In this document: piece by piece, positions 9,325 through 17,969 of the stretch | How positions within the stretch are numbered: the stretch's first letter is position 1 | How the letters are laid out: each line of letters begins with the position of its first letter | Source of the DNA: Achromobacter spanius | Lineage (GTDB): Bacteria > Pseudomonadota > Gammaproteobacteria > Burkholderiales > Burkholderiaceae_B | Assembly (NCBI RefSeq): GCF_029637605.1 | Contig: NZ_CP121261.1 | Span: 4,712,001 to 4,776,000, forward strand | Direction of reading: 5' to 3' | DNA: 64,000 nt | Notes under the pieces: model-generated | What the model saw: the letters and a program-made list of their open reading frames with translations, nothing else | What the model was told of the DNA's origin: nothing | Databases searched by the model: none | Position numbers and translations under genes: made by a program

Positions 9325-10242
9325 ATGGAATCCTTTTCCGATCTCGGGGCCATCCTGCTGATGCAGGGCTTCAACGGTTTATCGGTCTTCAGCGTGCTCT
9401 TGCTGATGGCCTTGGGCCTGGCGATCATCTTTGGCCAGATGGGCGTCATCAACATGGCCCATGGCGAGTTCCTGGCGGTGGGCGCCTATTGCACCTATCT
9501 CTGTTCCGAACTGGTCCAGCAGTACGCGCCCGGGCTGATGCCGGCCTACTTCTTCATCGCCATCCTGTTCGCCTTTGCCGTGACCTTCGGCCTGGGCTGG
9601 CTGGTCGAGTGGCTGATGATCCGTCATCTCTACCGCCGGCCACTGGACACGCTGCTGGCGACCTGGGGCCTGTCGCTGGTGCTTCAGCAAACGCTGCGCT
9701 CGCTGTTCGGCCCGCGTGAAGTCAGCCCAACGCTGCCCGACTGGCTGATGGGTTCCTGGCAACCGCTGGACGGCGTGGACATCCCCATCAACGGCCTGTT
9801 CGTCATGTCCATCAGCATTCTGTTGACCGGCGGGCTGCTCCTGGCCTTGTTCCGCTCAACCTGGGGCCTGCATGTGCGCGCCACGGTGCAAAACCGCGCC
9901 ATGAGCGGCGCGGTCGGCATCGATACGAAGCGCGTGGACCGTGTGACGTTCTCGCTGGGCTGCGGCATCGCCGGCATTGCCGGCGCGGCCTTCACGACCA
10001 TCGGTTCCACCGGCCCGACCAGCGGCTCGCTCTACATCGTCGATACCTTCCTGACGGTGGTGTTTGGCGGCGCGGCCAGTCTTTTCGGCACCATCGCGTC
10101 AGCCTTCGTCATCGCGCAGACGCAATCGATCTCGGAATTCTTCCTGACGGGTTCGATGGCAAAGGTGCTGACCCTGTCGGCCATCGTGATCATTCTGATG
10201 CTGCGTCCGCAAGGCCTGTTCAGCATCAAGGTACGCAAGTAG
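9325..10242 (+). CDS. ABC transporter permease, UrtB/LivH type
   Basis: An inner-membrane protein of 305 residues with about eight hydrophobic segments. It carries the branched-chain permease signature (QMGVINMAHGEFLAVGAY near the N-terminus and the GCGIAGIAGAAF loop that contacts the ATPase). It pairs with the UrtC-like permease that starts 10 bases downstream to form the channel for the amide substrate. The length is normal for the family. Confidence 0.9.
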   Translation: MESFSDLGAILLMQGFNGLSVFSVLLLMALGLAIIFGQMGVINMAHGEFLAVGAYCTYLCSELVQQYAPGLMPAYFFIAILFAFAVTFGLGWLVEWLMIRHLYRRPLDTLLATWGLSLVLQQTLRSLFGPREVSPTLPDWLMGSWQPLDGVDIPINGLFVMSISILLTGGLLLALFRSTWGLHVRATVQNRAMSGAVGIDTKRVDRVTFSLGCGIAGIAGAAFTTIGSTGPTSGSLYIVDTFLTVVFGGAASLFGTIASAFVIAQTQSISEFFLTGSMAKVLTLSAIVIILMLRPQGLFSIKVRK

Positions 10243-10252
10243 GGGGCGCATC

Positions 10253-11374
10253 ATGCAGAAATTCTTTCGCAATGTCGTGGGTGGGCGCGAAGGGCTGGCC
10301 GGGCTGGTGATACTGGCGCTGTTGCTCTTTGTGGTGTTTCCGCTAAGCCTGGACGTCTTCCGGCTCAATCTCATTGGCAAATACCTGTCCTATGCCTTTG
10401 TCGCACTGGGCCTGGTGCTGTGCTGGGGCTATGGCGGCATCCTGAGCCTGGGCCAGGGGGTGTTTTTCGGCTTGGGCGGTTATTGCATGGCCATGTTCCT
10501 GAAGCTGGAAGCCTCGACGCTGGAGGCCACCAAGATTCAGTCCACGCCCGGCATCCCGGACTTCATGGACTGGAACCAACTGACCTCGCTGCCCTGGCTC
10601 TGGGTGCCCTTCAAAAGCTTCTGGTTCACCTTGATGGCGGTACCGGTGCTGCCCTGCCTGCTGGCCTTGATTCTGGGCGTGGCCATGTTCAAGCGCCGCG
10701 TGGGCGACACTTACTTCGCCATCGTGACGCAGGCCGTGGCCCTGATCCTGTCGGTGCTCATCATCGGCCAGCAAGGCTGGACCGGCGGCGTCAATGGCAT
10801 CACCGATCTGAAGACGCTGCTGGGCTGGGATATCCGCACGGACAGCGCCCGGCTGGTGCTGTATTTCATCAACGGCGTGCTGCTGTTTGCCTGCATTCTG
10901 TTCGGCCGCTACCTGCTCTCGTCCAAGCTGGGCAAGCTCTTGATGGCCATGCGCGACAAAGAAGAGCGCGTGCGCTTCTCGGGCTATGACGTCGCCAGCT
11001 TCAAGGTCTTTGTCTTCTGCGTGGCCGCCGTGTTCTCGGCCATAGGGGGCGCCATGTTCACCTTGCAGGTCGGCTTCATGTCGCCATCCTTCGTGGGTAT
11101 CGTGCCTTCCATTGAAATGGTCATCTTCGCCGCGGTTGGCGGCCGCCTGTCCCTGCTGGGCGCGGTCTACGGCACGCTGCTGGTCAACTTCGGCAAAAGC
11201 TATTTCTCGGAGGCTTTCCCGCAGCTCTGGCTGTTCCTGATGGGCGGCCTGTTCATCGCCGTCGTGATGGCCTTCCCTAATGGGCTGGCTGGTCTGTATC
11301 AGCAATACGCCCAAAAACGCCTGACGCGCAAAGCATCGCGCCGGCAGGCGGATGGCGCCACGGAGGCCGCATGA
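10253..11374 (+). CDS. ABC transporter permease, UrtC/LivM type
   Basis: The 373-residue second permease of the amide importer. It has the LivM-type motif GYGGILSLGQGVFFGLGGY and the coupling region RVRFSGYDVASFKVFVF. About ten membrane segments are visible, and there is a basic C-terminal tail. Its stop overlaps the start of the first ATPase gene by four bases (ATGA), which indicates coupled translation. Confidence 0.9.
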   Translation: MQKFFRNVVGGREGLAGLVILALLLFVVFPLSLDVFRLNLIGKYLSYAFVALGLVLCWGYGGILSLGQGVFFGLGGYCMAMFLKLEASTLEATKIQSTPGIPDFMDWNQLTSLPWLWVPFKSFWFTLMAVPVLPCLLALILGVAMFKRRVGDTYFAIVTQAVALILSVLIIGQQGWTGGVNGITDLKTLLGWDIRTDSARLVLYFINGVLLFACILFGRYLLSSKLGKLLMAMRDKEERVRFSGYDVASFKVFVFCVAAVFSAIGGAMFTLQVGFMSPSFVGIVPSIEMVIFAAVGGRLSLLGAVYGTLLVNFGKSYFSEAFPQLWLFLMGGLFIAVVMAFPNGLAGLYQQYAQKRLTRKASRRQADGATEAA

Positions 11375-12114
11375 ACCCCTCAGAGTTCGCCTTGTACATC
11401 GAAGGCCTGACCGTCTCGTTCAACGGCTTTGTCGCCGTCAACGACCTCAACCTGTATGTTGATCAGGGAGAGCTGCGCGTGGTCATCGGCCCCAATGGCG
11501 CCGGCAAGACCACGCTGCTGGATCTGATCTGCGGCCGCACCAAGGCCACCGCCGGGTCCATCCGCTTCAAGGACACGGAGCTGACCGGTCTGGCCGAGTA
11601 TGAAATCGTGCGTGCGGGTGTGGGCCGAAAATTCCAGACTCCTTCCATCTACGAAACCCTGTCCGTGCGCGAGAACCTGGAAGTGTCGTTCCCGGCCGGG
11701 CGCAGCGTGTTTGGCGCGCTGACCTTTCGGCGTAGCGCGGCCGTGATCGAACGGGTCGAGCAGGTGGCCGAAGAGATCTTTCTTGCCGATCATCTGGACC
11801 GATCGGCGGAGCTGCTCTCGCACGGCCAAAAGCAATGGCTGGAAATCGGCATGCTGCTGATGCAGGAGCCCGAGCTGATGATGCTGGACGAACCGGTGGC
11901 CGGCATGAGCGTGTCCGAGCGCGAGCGCACCGCCGAATTGCTCAATCGAATCAGCCGCAATCGATCGCTCATCGTGATCGAGCATGACATGGAATTCGTG
12001 AAGAACATCGCGCACAAGGTCACGGTGCTGCACCAGGGCCGTGTACTGGCCGAAGGCAGCATGGACAAGGTGCAGTCCGATCCGCGCGTGGTTGAAGTCT
12101 ATCTCGGCCACTGA
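11371..12114 (+). CDS. ABC transporter ATPase, UrtD/LivG type
   Basis: A 247-residue nucleotide-binding protein with Walker A GPNGAGKTTLL, signature region LLSHGQKQWLEIG and Walker B MMLDEPVAG. The H-loop is in IVIEHDMEFV. The LSHGQ variant in place of LSGGQ is normal for UrtD. It energises uptake together with the UrtE-like ATPase 14 bases downstream. Confidence 0.92.
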   Translation: MNPSEFALYIEGLTVSFNGFVAVNDLNLYVDQGELRVVIGPNGAGKTTLLDLICGRTKATAGSIRFKDTELTGLAEYEIVRAGVGRKFQTPSIYETLSVRENLEVSFPAGRSVFGALTFRRSAAVIERVEQVAEEIFLADHLDRSAELLSHGQKQWLEIGMLLMQEPELMMLDEPVAGMSVSERERTAELLNRISRNRSLIVIEHDMEFVKNIAHKVTVLHQGRVLAEGSMDKVQSDPRVVEVYLGH

Positions 12115-12128
12115 GGCCAGGAGGCAAT

Positions 12129-12821
12129 ATGTTCAATATCGCTGGCCTGGTTTCAGGCTATGGGCAAAGCAAAGTCATCCACGGTGTCGACCTGGCCGTG
12201 GCGTCCGGTGAGATCGTCGCCGTGATGGGCCGCAACGGCATGGGCAAGACCACGCTGTTCAAAACCATGATGGGGATGCTGCCCACCATGCAGGGCTCGA
12301 TCTTGCTGGACGGCAAGCCGCTTGAACGTCTTGAGAGCCATCAGCGCGTGCGCAGCGGAGTGGCTTACGTGCCACAGGGCCGCATGATCTTTCCGACGCT
12401 GACCGTTGAAGAGAACATCCGTACCGGCATGCGGGGGCGGGCGCTGCGCGACACGATTCCGGAAGACATCTACGCCCTGTTTCCGGTGTTGCACGACATG
12501 CGCGGCCGGCGTGGCGGCGATCTGTCGGGCGGGCAGCAACAGCAGCTTGCCATCGCCCGCGCCCTGGTCACCAACCCGCGCGTGCTGCTGCTGGACGAGC
12601 CCACCGAGGGCATACAGCCGTCCATCATCAAGGACATCGCCCGCAGCCTGCTGGAGATCCGCAAGCTGCGCAATCTGGCCATTGTGGTGTCCGAACAAGT
12701 CTTGAGTTTCACCATGCAGATCGCCGACCGGCTCATCGTGATCGACAAGGGCCGCTTCGTGCACGAAGACCCGCGCGAGCGCGTTGACGAGAAGACGATC
12801 AGCAAATACCTGTCTGTCTGA
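12129..12821 (+). CDS. ABC transporter ATPase, UrtE/LivF type
   Basis: The 230-residue second ATPase, with Walker A GRNGMGKTTLF, signature LSGGQQQQLAIARAL and Walker B VLLLDEPTEGIQ. The GIQPSI segment is typical of UrtE/LivF. It completes the five-component importer whose other genes lie directly upstream. Only 29 bases separate it from formamidase. Confidence 0.92.
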   Translation: MFNIAGLVSGYGQSKVIHGVDLAVASGEIVAVMGRNGMGKTTLFKTMMGMLPTMQGSILLDGKPLERLESHQRVRSGVAYVPQGRMIFPTLTVEENIRTGMRGRALRDTIPEDIYALFPVLHDMRGRRGGDLSGGQQQQLAIARALVTNPRVLLLDEPTEGIQPSIIKDIARSLLEIRKLRNLAIVVSEQVLSFTMQIADRLIVIDKGRFVHEDPRERVDEKTISKYLSV

Positions 12822-12850
12822 AGTCGTTGTCCATCTCAAAGGAGCATGAC

Positions 12851-14080
12851 ATGCCTGAAACCCTGATCAAGGTCGACCTGGCCCAATCCCCCTACGAAAA
12901 CGAAGGCGTGCACAATCGCTGGCATCCCGATATTCCCATGGCAACGTGGGTCAAGCCGGGCGATGACTTCGTGCTTGAAACCTACGACTGGACGGGCGGC
13001 GCGATCAAGAACGATGACGATGCCTCTGACGTGCGCGATGTGGACCTGTCCACGGTGCACTTCCTGTCCGGCCCGGTCGGCGTCGAAGGCGCCGAGCCCG
13101 GTGATTTGCTGGTGGTGGACCTGCTGGATATCGGCGCCAAGCAGGAAAGCCTGTGGGGCTTCAATGGCTTTTTCAGCAAGAACAATGGCGGCGGCTTTCT
13201 GACCGAACACTTTCCCTCGGCGCAAAAATCGATCTGGGATTTTGAAGGCATGTTCACGACCTCGCGCCATATCCCTGGTGTGCGCTTCGCCGGCCTTATC
13301 CATCCGGGCTTGATCGGCTGCCTGCCGGATCAGGCACTGCTGGACACCTGGAATGAGCGTGAACAGAAGCTGATAGACAGCGACCCGGAACGCGTCCCGC
13401 CCCTGGCCAATCCGCCCGCGCCCAAGACGGCGCATATGGGCAAGCTCAAAGGGGCCGAGCGGGATCGTGCCGCCGCCACCGGCGCACGCACCGTACCGCC
13501 GCGCGAGCACGGCGGCAACTGCGACATCAAGGATCTGTCGCGCGGTTCCCGGGTGTTCTTTCCGGTCTACGTCGACGGTGGCGGCCTGTCGGTCGGTGAC
13601 CTGCACTTCTCGCAGGGCGACGGCGAGATCACCTTCTGCGGCGCCATCGAAATGGCGGGCTGGGTGCATATGCGGGTGTCGCTCATCAAGGGCGGCATGG
13701 CCAAGTACGGCATTCGCAATCCCATCTTCAAGCCCAGCCCCATCACGCCCAACTACAAAGACTATCTGATCTTCGAAGGCATTTCGGTCGATGAAAGCGG
13801 CAAGCAGCACTATCTGGACGTGCACATCGCCTATCGCCAGGCCTGCCTGAACGCCATTGAATACCTGAAGAAGTTTGGCTATTCGGGCGCGCAGGCGTAT
13901 TCGATATTGGGCACGGCGCCGGTGCAGGGCCACATCAGCGGCGTGGTGGACATTCCCAATGCCTGCGCGACCTTGTGGCTGCCGACCGAGATCTTCGACA
14001 TCGACATCCAGCCCAATGCGCTGGGCGACGTACCCCAGATAACGCGTGGCATGGACATGCCCATCGCCAAAGACCTTTAA
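12851..14080 (+). CDS. fmdA: Formamidase (FmdA/AmdA family)
   Basis: Hydrolyses formamide to formate and ammonia; the family also acts on acetamide. The 409-residue length fits FmdA, and family features are visible: VHNRWHPDIPMATWVKPGD at the N-terminus, the ASDVRDVDLSTVHFLSGP segment, HGGNCDIKDL, and GEITFCGAIEMAG. The start at 12851 has a strong AAGGAG seven bases upstream. An in-frame ATG at 12827 is too close to the upstream stop and lacks a site. It is cytoplasmic, and its place behind the importer makes the pathway uptake followed by hydrolysis for nitrogen. Confidence 0.92.
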   Translation: MPETLIKVDLAQSPYENEGVHNRWHPDIPMATWVKPGDDFVLETYDWTGGAIKNDDDASDVRDVDLSTVHFLSGPVGVEGAEPGDLLVVDLLDIGAKQESLWGFNGFFSKNNGGGFLTEHFPSAQKSIWDFEGMFTTSRHIPGVRFAGLIHPGLIGCLPDQALLDTWNEREQKLIDSDPERVPPLANPPAPKTAHMGKLKGAERDRAAATGARTVPPREHGGNCDIKDLSRGSRVFFPVYVDGGGLSVGDLHFSQGDGEITFCGAIEMAGWVHMRVSLIKGGMAKYGIRNPIFKPSPITPNYKDYLIFEGISVDESGKQHYLDVHIAYRQACLNAIEYLKKFGYSGAQAYSILGTAPVQGHISGVVDIPNACATLWLPTEIFDIDIQPNALGDVPQITRGMDMPIAKDL

Positions 14081-14089
14081 GGAGGCACC

Positions 14090-14422
14090 ATGCCGCTCTA
14101 TGACTATCGCTGCCAGGACTGCGGTGAGTTCTCGGTGCTAAGGCCCTTGTCGCAATGGCGTGACCCCGCGCCTTGCCCTGATTGCGGCGGCGCCTGCGAG
14201 CGCTTTGTGAGCGGCGCGCCAGCGGTCTCGGCGCTGTCTTCGGCAATGCACCGCGCCCGCGCCGTCAACGAACGCGCCGCCCATGAACCCCGCAGCACCC
14301 GCGGCGGCCACGGCATGGGTTGCGCTTGCTGCTCAGGCACCAAAGCCACCGGCCGAACACGCCAGACAGCGGACGGCGGCAAAACCTTCGCCGGCGCCCG
14401 ACCGTGGATGATCAGTCACTGA
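14090..14422 (+). CDS. fmdB: FmdB-type zinc ribbon protein
   Basis: A protein of 110 residues with two CxxC knuckles (Cys8/Cys11 and Cys29/Cys32; MPLYDYRCQDCG and PCPDCGG) forming the FmdB zinc ribbon. FmdB was named as a putative regulator of formamidase genes, but its function is not settled. A strong AAGGAGG site precedes the ATG, nine bases after fmdA. The C-terminal half is low-complexity with a further Cys cluster (GCACCSG). The 3' end overlaps the convergent AraC gene by 11 bases. Confidence 0.85.
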   Translation: MPLYDYRCQDCGEFSVLRPLSQWRDPAPCPDCGGACERFVSGAPAVSALSSAMHRARAVNERAAHEPRSTRGGHGMGCACCSGTKATGRTRQTADGGKTFAGARPWMISH

Positions 14423-15332
14423 AAGTGGGCGGCGACAGCGTAAAAGACTCGCGCATGTCGCACGCCTCTTCAATGGGCGTTCTTCCAAACAGGCGCTTGA
14501 ATTCCCGGCTGAATTGCGAGGTGCTTTCATAGCCCACGCGCCCGGCTGCGGCGGCGGCGGTGACGCCGTCGCGGATCATCATCAGGCGTGCCTGATGCAG
14601 GCGGGTGGACTTGATGTACTGGATGGGCGAGGTCTGCGTCACCGTGCGGAAGTTTGCGTGAAACGCCGGCACGCTCATGCCTGCTTCTTCGGCAAGGTGC
14701 GTCACATTCAGCGGCGCGGCGTAGTCGGCGTGGATGCGCTTCAGCGCTTTTGCGACGCGGCCGAATCGCCCGTGGTGGGCAAGCGCCGCGCGCATCGCGC
14801 CGCCCTGTTCGCCCGTCAATACGCGGTAGCAGATCTCGCGCACCAGGCTGGGGCCAAGAATCTTGGCGTCCCTGGGCACCGTCAACGCCTCCAGCAGCCG
14901 CACTGTCGCGCTGGCCAGATGCTCGTCAAGCTTGGTGGACACCATGCCGTTGGGGGGCTCGTCGGGCAGACCCGTGGCGCCGATCTGCGTGATCAGGTCG
15001 CTGAGTGCAAGCAAATCCAAACGGATGGATACCGCCAGCATTGGCTCTTCTGGCGAGGCCTGCGTTTCCGTTGAGAATGGCAGCGGTACCGACAGCACCA
15101 GGTAGTGCTGTGCGTCGTAGATATAGACCTCACTGCCCAGGAAGCCCAGCTTGCGGCCCTGGCAAACAATCACAATGCTCGGTTCGTAGAGCACCGGCGT
15201 GCGGCCCAGCGGCCGATCAGAGCGCATCAGCCGAACGCTTTCCAAGGTGGCCTGCGTGTAGCCCTCGTTAGGCGCCAGCTTCTGAATAAGGCTGATCATC
15301 TTGATCGAGGCGGGGGAGCGGACTGTCGACAC
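14412..15332 (-). CDS. AraC-family regulator with AraC_N effector domain
   Basis: A 306-residue regulator. The N-terminal AraC_N-type domain contains PSIVIVCQGRKLGFLG. The C-terminal pair of helix-turn-helix motifs (VTHLAEEAGMSVPAFHANF and AAAAGRVGYESTSQFSREFK) is typical of regulators next to aldo-keto or short-chain dehydrogenase genes. It is divergent from the SDR gene at 15584, its most likely target. Confidence 0.88.
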   Translation of the reverse strand: MSTVRSPASIKMISLIQKLAPNEGYTQATLESVRLMRSDRPLGRTPVLYEPSIVIVCQGRKLGFLGSEVYIYDAQHYLVLSVPLPFSTETQASPEEPMLAVSIRLDLLALSDLITQIGATGLPDEPPNGMVSTKLDEHLASATVRLLEALTVPRDAKILGPSLVREICYRVLTGEQGGAMRAALAHHGRFGRVAKALKRIHADYAAPLNVTHLAEEAGMSVPAFHANFRTVTQTSPIQYIKSTRLHQARLMMIRDGVTAAAAAGRVGYESTSQFSREFKRLFGRTPIEEACDMRESFTLSPPTFSD

Positions 15333-15396
15333 CGCGGTCTCCTGATGGTTCGCGATAGCCGAAATTCTAACTGCACTCAGAGCAGGGCGTCAGTAT

Positions 15397-15466
15397 GAAC
15401 GATAGGAATAGGCAATAACGGCATTGGTCCGTGTATTCGCCTGGAAGCGGGTGATCCCTATCATTC
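15397..15466. promoter_or_regulatory. Candidate AraC operator repeats
   Basis: GAACGATAGGAAT (15397-15409) recurs as an inverted copy, ATCCCTATCATTC (15454-15466). A third partial copy, CAACGATAGGAGT, overlaps the SDR ribosome site near 15565. All lie between the divergent AraC and SDR genes. Spacing and spread fit AraC-type sites, but the assignment is by pattern only. Confidence 0.35.
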
Positions 15467-15583
15467 ACTTAACGGCACACAAGCAATAACCCTTCATTCA
15501 GGGCCGTAATCAGGCAACGGCGGTTCCAGGGGTCACCGTGGGCGTCGTCGGCCAGATTCGAACCAACGATAGGAGTATGCAAC

Positions 15584-16324
15584 ATGGCACGCAATTCAAA
15601 CGAATCCAAAGTCATTCTGATAACGGGCGCCAGCAGCGGTATTGGCGAGGGCGCCGCCCGCTTGCTCGCGGCACAGGGCCACCGGCTTGTCATTGGCGCG
15701 CGCCGCACCGACAGGTTGGCCGAACTGGCTCAATCGATTGAAGCGGCCGGCGGCGTTGTTCGCTATCGCGAACTGGACGTGACCTCGGCCGACGACACGG
15801 CGGCGTTTGCGCGCTTCGCGCTTGACGCGTTTGGCCGCATTGACGTGCTGGTCAACAACGCAGGGGTGATGCCGCTCTCGCCGCTCAACGCGCTGAAGGT
15901 CGACGAGTGGAATCGCATGATCGACGTGAATGTGCGAGGCGTGCTGCATGGCATCGCCGCCGTGCTGCCGACGATGGAAGCGCAAGGCCAGGGCCAGATC
16001 ATCAACATTTCGTCGATTGGCGGCTTGGCGGTGTCGCCCACCGCGGCGGTGTACTGCGCGACCAAGTTCGCGGTGCGCGCCATCTCCGACGGGCTGCGCC
16101 AGGAAACGGACAAGATCCGCGTCACGGTGGTGTGCCCCGGTGTCGTGGAATCCGAGCTTGCCGACACTATCTCCGACGACTCCGCGCGCGCGGCCATGCA
16201 GGAATTCCGCCGCATCGCCATCACGCCGGATGCCATCGCCCGCGCCATTGCTTACGCGGTCGAGCAGCCTGCTGACGTCGACGTGAGCGAGATCGTGGTG
16301 CGGCCTACGGCCAGCCCGTACTGA
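15584..16324 (+). CDS. Short-chain dehydrogenase/reductase
   Basis: A 246-residue Rossmann oxidoreductase using NAD(P)H. The cofactor motif is TGASSGIGEGAA, the structural motif NNAG, the catalytic Ser in NISSIGG and the YxxxK pair in YCATK. It looks like the classical SDR subgroup often controlled by an adjacent AraC_N regulator. The substrate cannot be inferred. An AGGAG site overlaps a possible operator copy seven bases before the start. Confidence 0.9.
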   Translation: MARNSNESKVILITGASSGIGEGAARLLAAQGHRLVIGARRTDRLAELAQSIEAAGGVVRYRELDVTSADDTAAFARFALDAFGRIDVLVNNAGVMPLSPLNALKVDEWNRMIDVNVRGVLHGIAAVLPTMEAQGQGQIINISSIGGLAVSPTAAVYCATKFAVRAISDGLRQETDKIRVTVVCPGVVESELADTISDDSARAAMQEFRRIAITPDAIARAIAYAVEQPADVDVSEIVVRPTASPY

Positions 16325-16330
16325 ACGCCG

Positions 16331-16469
16331 CTGGCAGGGCTGACAGAAGCGCTGACGGCAGAAGTGGCCGAGCTGGGCATCCGTGCAACCGTGGTGTGTC
16401 CCGGCCGGCGCGCCCGACTTCCTGAGCAGCGACGCATTGGCCGTCTTCAAACATAAGTCATTGATTTAA
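16331..16469 (+). pseudogene. Remnant of a second SDR gene, frameshifted
   Basis: Translation from 16334 gives AGLTEALTAEVAELGIRATV and then VCPG, the typical C-terminal third of an SDR. The frame then breaks near 16405, and the next frame gives APDFLSSDALAVFKH to a stop at 16467. In intact relatives these run together as a PGPxRTDFLSSDAL-like stretch. No start codon or N-terminal half remains. It sits directly behind the intact SDR gene and before a large palindrome. Confidence 0.6.
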
Positions 16470-16471
16470 AA

Positions 16472-16518
16472 GCGTTTTGGATGGTTTTTGTTTTTTTGTT
16501 CAAAACCATCCAAAACGC
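16472..16518. repeat. Perfect 17-bp inverted repeat, 13-base T-rich loop
   Basis: Arms GCGTTTTGGATGGTTTT and its exact complement enclose a T-rich loop. It lies between the SDR remnant and the convergent LysR gene. It could act as a bidirectional terminator, but AT-rich arms and a T-rich loop are unusual for that. It may instead be a mobile-repeat scar. Confidence 0.7.
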
Positions 16519-16533
16519 AATGAAATCATGGGC

Positions 16534-17424
16534 TTAGCTGTTTTCAGCGGCCTGCGCACGCAACCACGCCGCCACCGTCTGAACCGGCGCCGAAATCGGC
16601 CTGTCGGCATACATCGCCAGGTGATAAGTGTGCCCATCAATCTCGGGCCCGAATGGCTGCACCAAATGGCCGGCCGCCAACTCGTCGGCAATCAACGCCA
16701 GGCTGACCAACGCAATGCCATGGCCAGCGACAGCCGCTTGTATCGCATGCCCCTCATCTGAAAAGCGCAGCTGGCTCGCCTGTTGCGGCAGCGGCAACTG
16801 CGCGACGGCGAACCAGCGTTCCCAGGTGGGGTTTTCAGGATGGGCCTGCTTCCAGTCGAAACGGATCAAGGGCACGCGCGCCAGATCCGCCGGCGATGTG
16901 GCGCCCAGACGCGGGTTCGCCACGGGGGCGAAGCGGTCGGTGAACAAGGGTTGCGTGACCAGGCCGGGATAGGGCCCACGGCCGTAGCGGATGGCGATGT
17001 CGACCACCGTGGATCGCAGGTCGGCAAGCTCGTCGCTGGCTTGCAACTGCAAGTCGATGCCAGGATGCTGGCCGCGGAAATCGCTCATGCGTGGCACCAG
17101 CCACTTCACGGTGAACGCATTGGTGGCCGAGATGCTGACTTGAATCCGCGTGCGCTGTTGTGTCAATCGGGCGAGCGTGGCCTCGAAGGCATCGAAGCCG
17201 TCGCGCAGCACCGGAAACAACTGCGCGCCCGCTTCAGTCAGCGCCACCTTGCGCACCTGGCGGTCGAACAGCGCCAGCCCGGTCTGGGCTTCCAGTGCGC
17301 GAATCTGGTGGCTGACGGCGGTTGGTGTTACCGCCAGTTCGGTGGCGGCGGCCTTGAAGCTGCCCAGGCGGGCGGCGGCTTCGAAGGCGCGCAGCGCAGA
17401 CAGCGGAAGGGTGCGGCGGTGCAT
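16534..17424 (-). CDS. LysR-family regulator, GcvA-like
   Basis: A 296-residue LysR protein. The N-terminal helix-turn-helix is RTLPLSALRAFEAAARLGSF, with the AVTPTAVSHQIRALE recognition helix, close to the GcvA/AmpR subgroup. The effector domain contains DIAIRYGRGPYPGL. It is divergent from the RidA-OYE gene pair, its probable target. Confidence 0.88.
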   Translation of the reverse strand: MHRRTLPLSALRAFEAAARLGSFKAAATELAVTPTAVSHQIRALEAQTGLALFDRQVRKVALTEAGAQLFPVLRDGFDAFEATLARLTQQRTRIQVSISATNAFTVKWLVPRMSDFRGQHPGIDLQLQASDELADLRSTVVDIAIRYGRGPYPGLVTQPLFTDRFAPVANPRLGATSPADLARVPLIRFDWKQAHPENPTWERWFAVAQLPLPQQASQLRFSDEGHAIQAAVAGHGIALVSLALIADELAAGHLVQPFGPEIDGHTYHLAMYADRPISAPVQTVAAWLRAQAAENS

Positions 17425-17464
17425 GGCGGCGTGGGCTGATAGATGAATTTATCTCTTCTTATAG

Positions 17465-17486
17465 CTGACAATTGAACCTTTGTCAG
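17465..17486. promoter_or_regulatory. Inverted repeat in LysR/RidA divergent promoter
   Basis: CTGACA, ten bases, TGTCAG: a perfect 6-bp dyad in the 148-base gap between the LysR gene and the RidA gene. It is a candidate LysR site by position. Confidence 0.35.
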
Positions 17487-17572
17487 GGGTGCGGCGCATT
17501 TCTACAGTAGAGGCATGGATCGGTCATCTACGGCTGATCTTTCAACCATCTACAAATGAGGAAATATTCATC

Positions 17573-17968
17573 ATGCTGAAACGTGTCACGACCCAACCCG
17601 ACAACTACGCGCCCTTCCTGCTGTCGCAGGGCATCCAGTTCGGCAATCTGCTGTTCATCTCGGGCCAGGCGGGCGCCGCCGATGACGGCAAGATTGTGGA
17701 AGGCGGCTTCATGGCGCAAGGCGAGCAGGCGTTCTCCAACCTGCGCCGCGCGCTGGAAGCCGGCGGCTCCAGCCTGGACGACGTCATCAAGGTCACCATC
17801 TTCGTGACCGACATGGGGCACTTCAAAGACGTGGTGGCCCTGCGCCGCCGCTTCTTCTCGGCACCCTATCCGGCCGACACCATCGCCGAGATCAAGGCCT
17901 TGTACGACCCCGCCGCCATGATCGAGATCGAAGCCATTGCGGCCGTGCGCCACCAAGAGGGCGACTGA
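17573..17968 (+). CDS. RidA/YjgF-family enamine/imine deaminase
   Basis: A 131-residue trimer-forming protein of the RidA family, which hydrolyses reactive 2-aminoacrylate or related imines. Features: FGNLLFISGQAGAADDGKIV, the QGEQAFSNLRRALEAGG helix and the C-terminal MIEIEAIAAV. The ATG at 17573 follows an AGGA site and fits the family N-terminus. The next gene starts two bases after its stop. Confidence 0.88.
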   Translation: MLKRVTTQPDNYAPFLLSQGIQFGNLLFISGQAGAADDGKIVEGGFMAQGEQAFSNLRRALEAGGSSLDDVIKVTIFVTDMGHFKDVVALRRRFFSAPYPADTIAEIKALYDPAAMIEIEAIAAVRHQEGD

Positions 17969-17969
17969 T

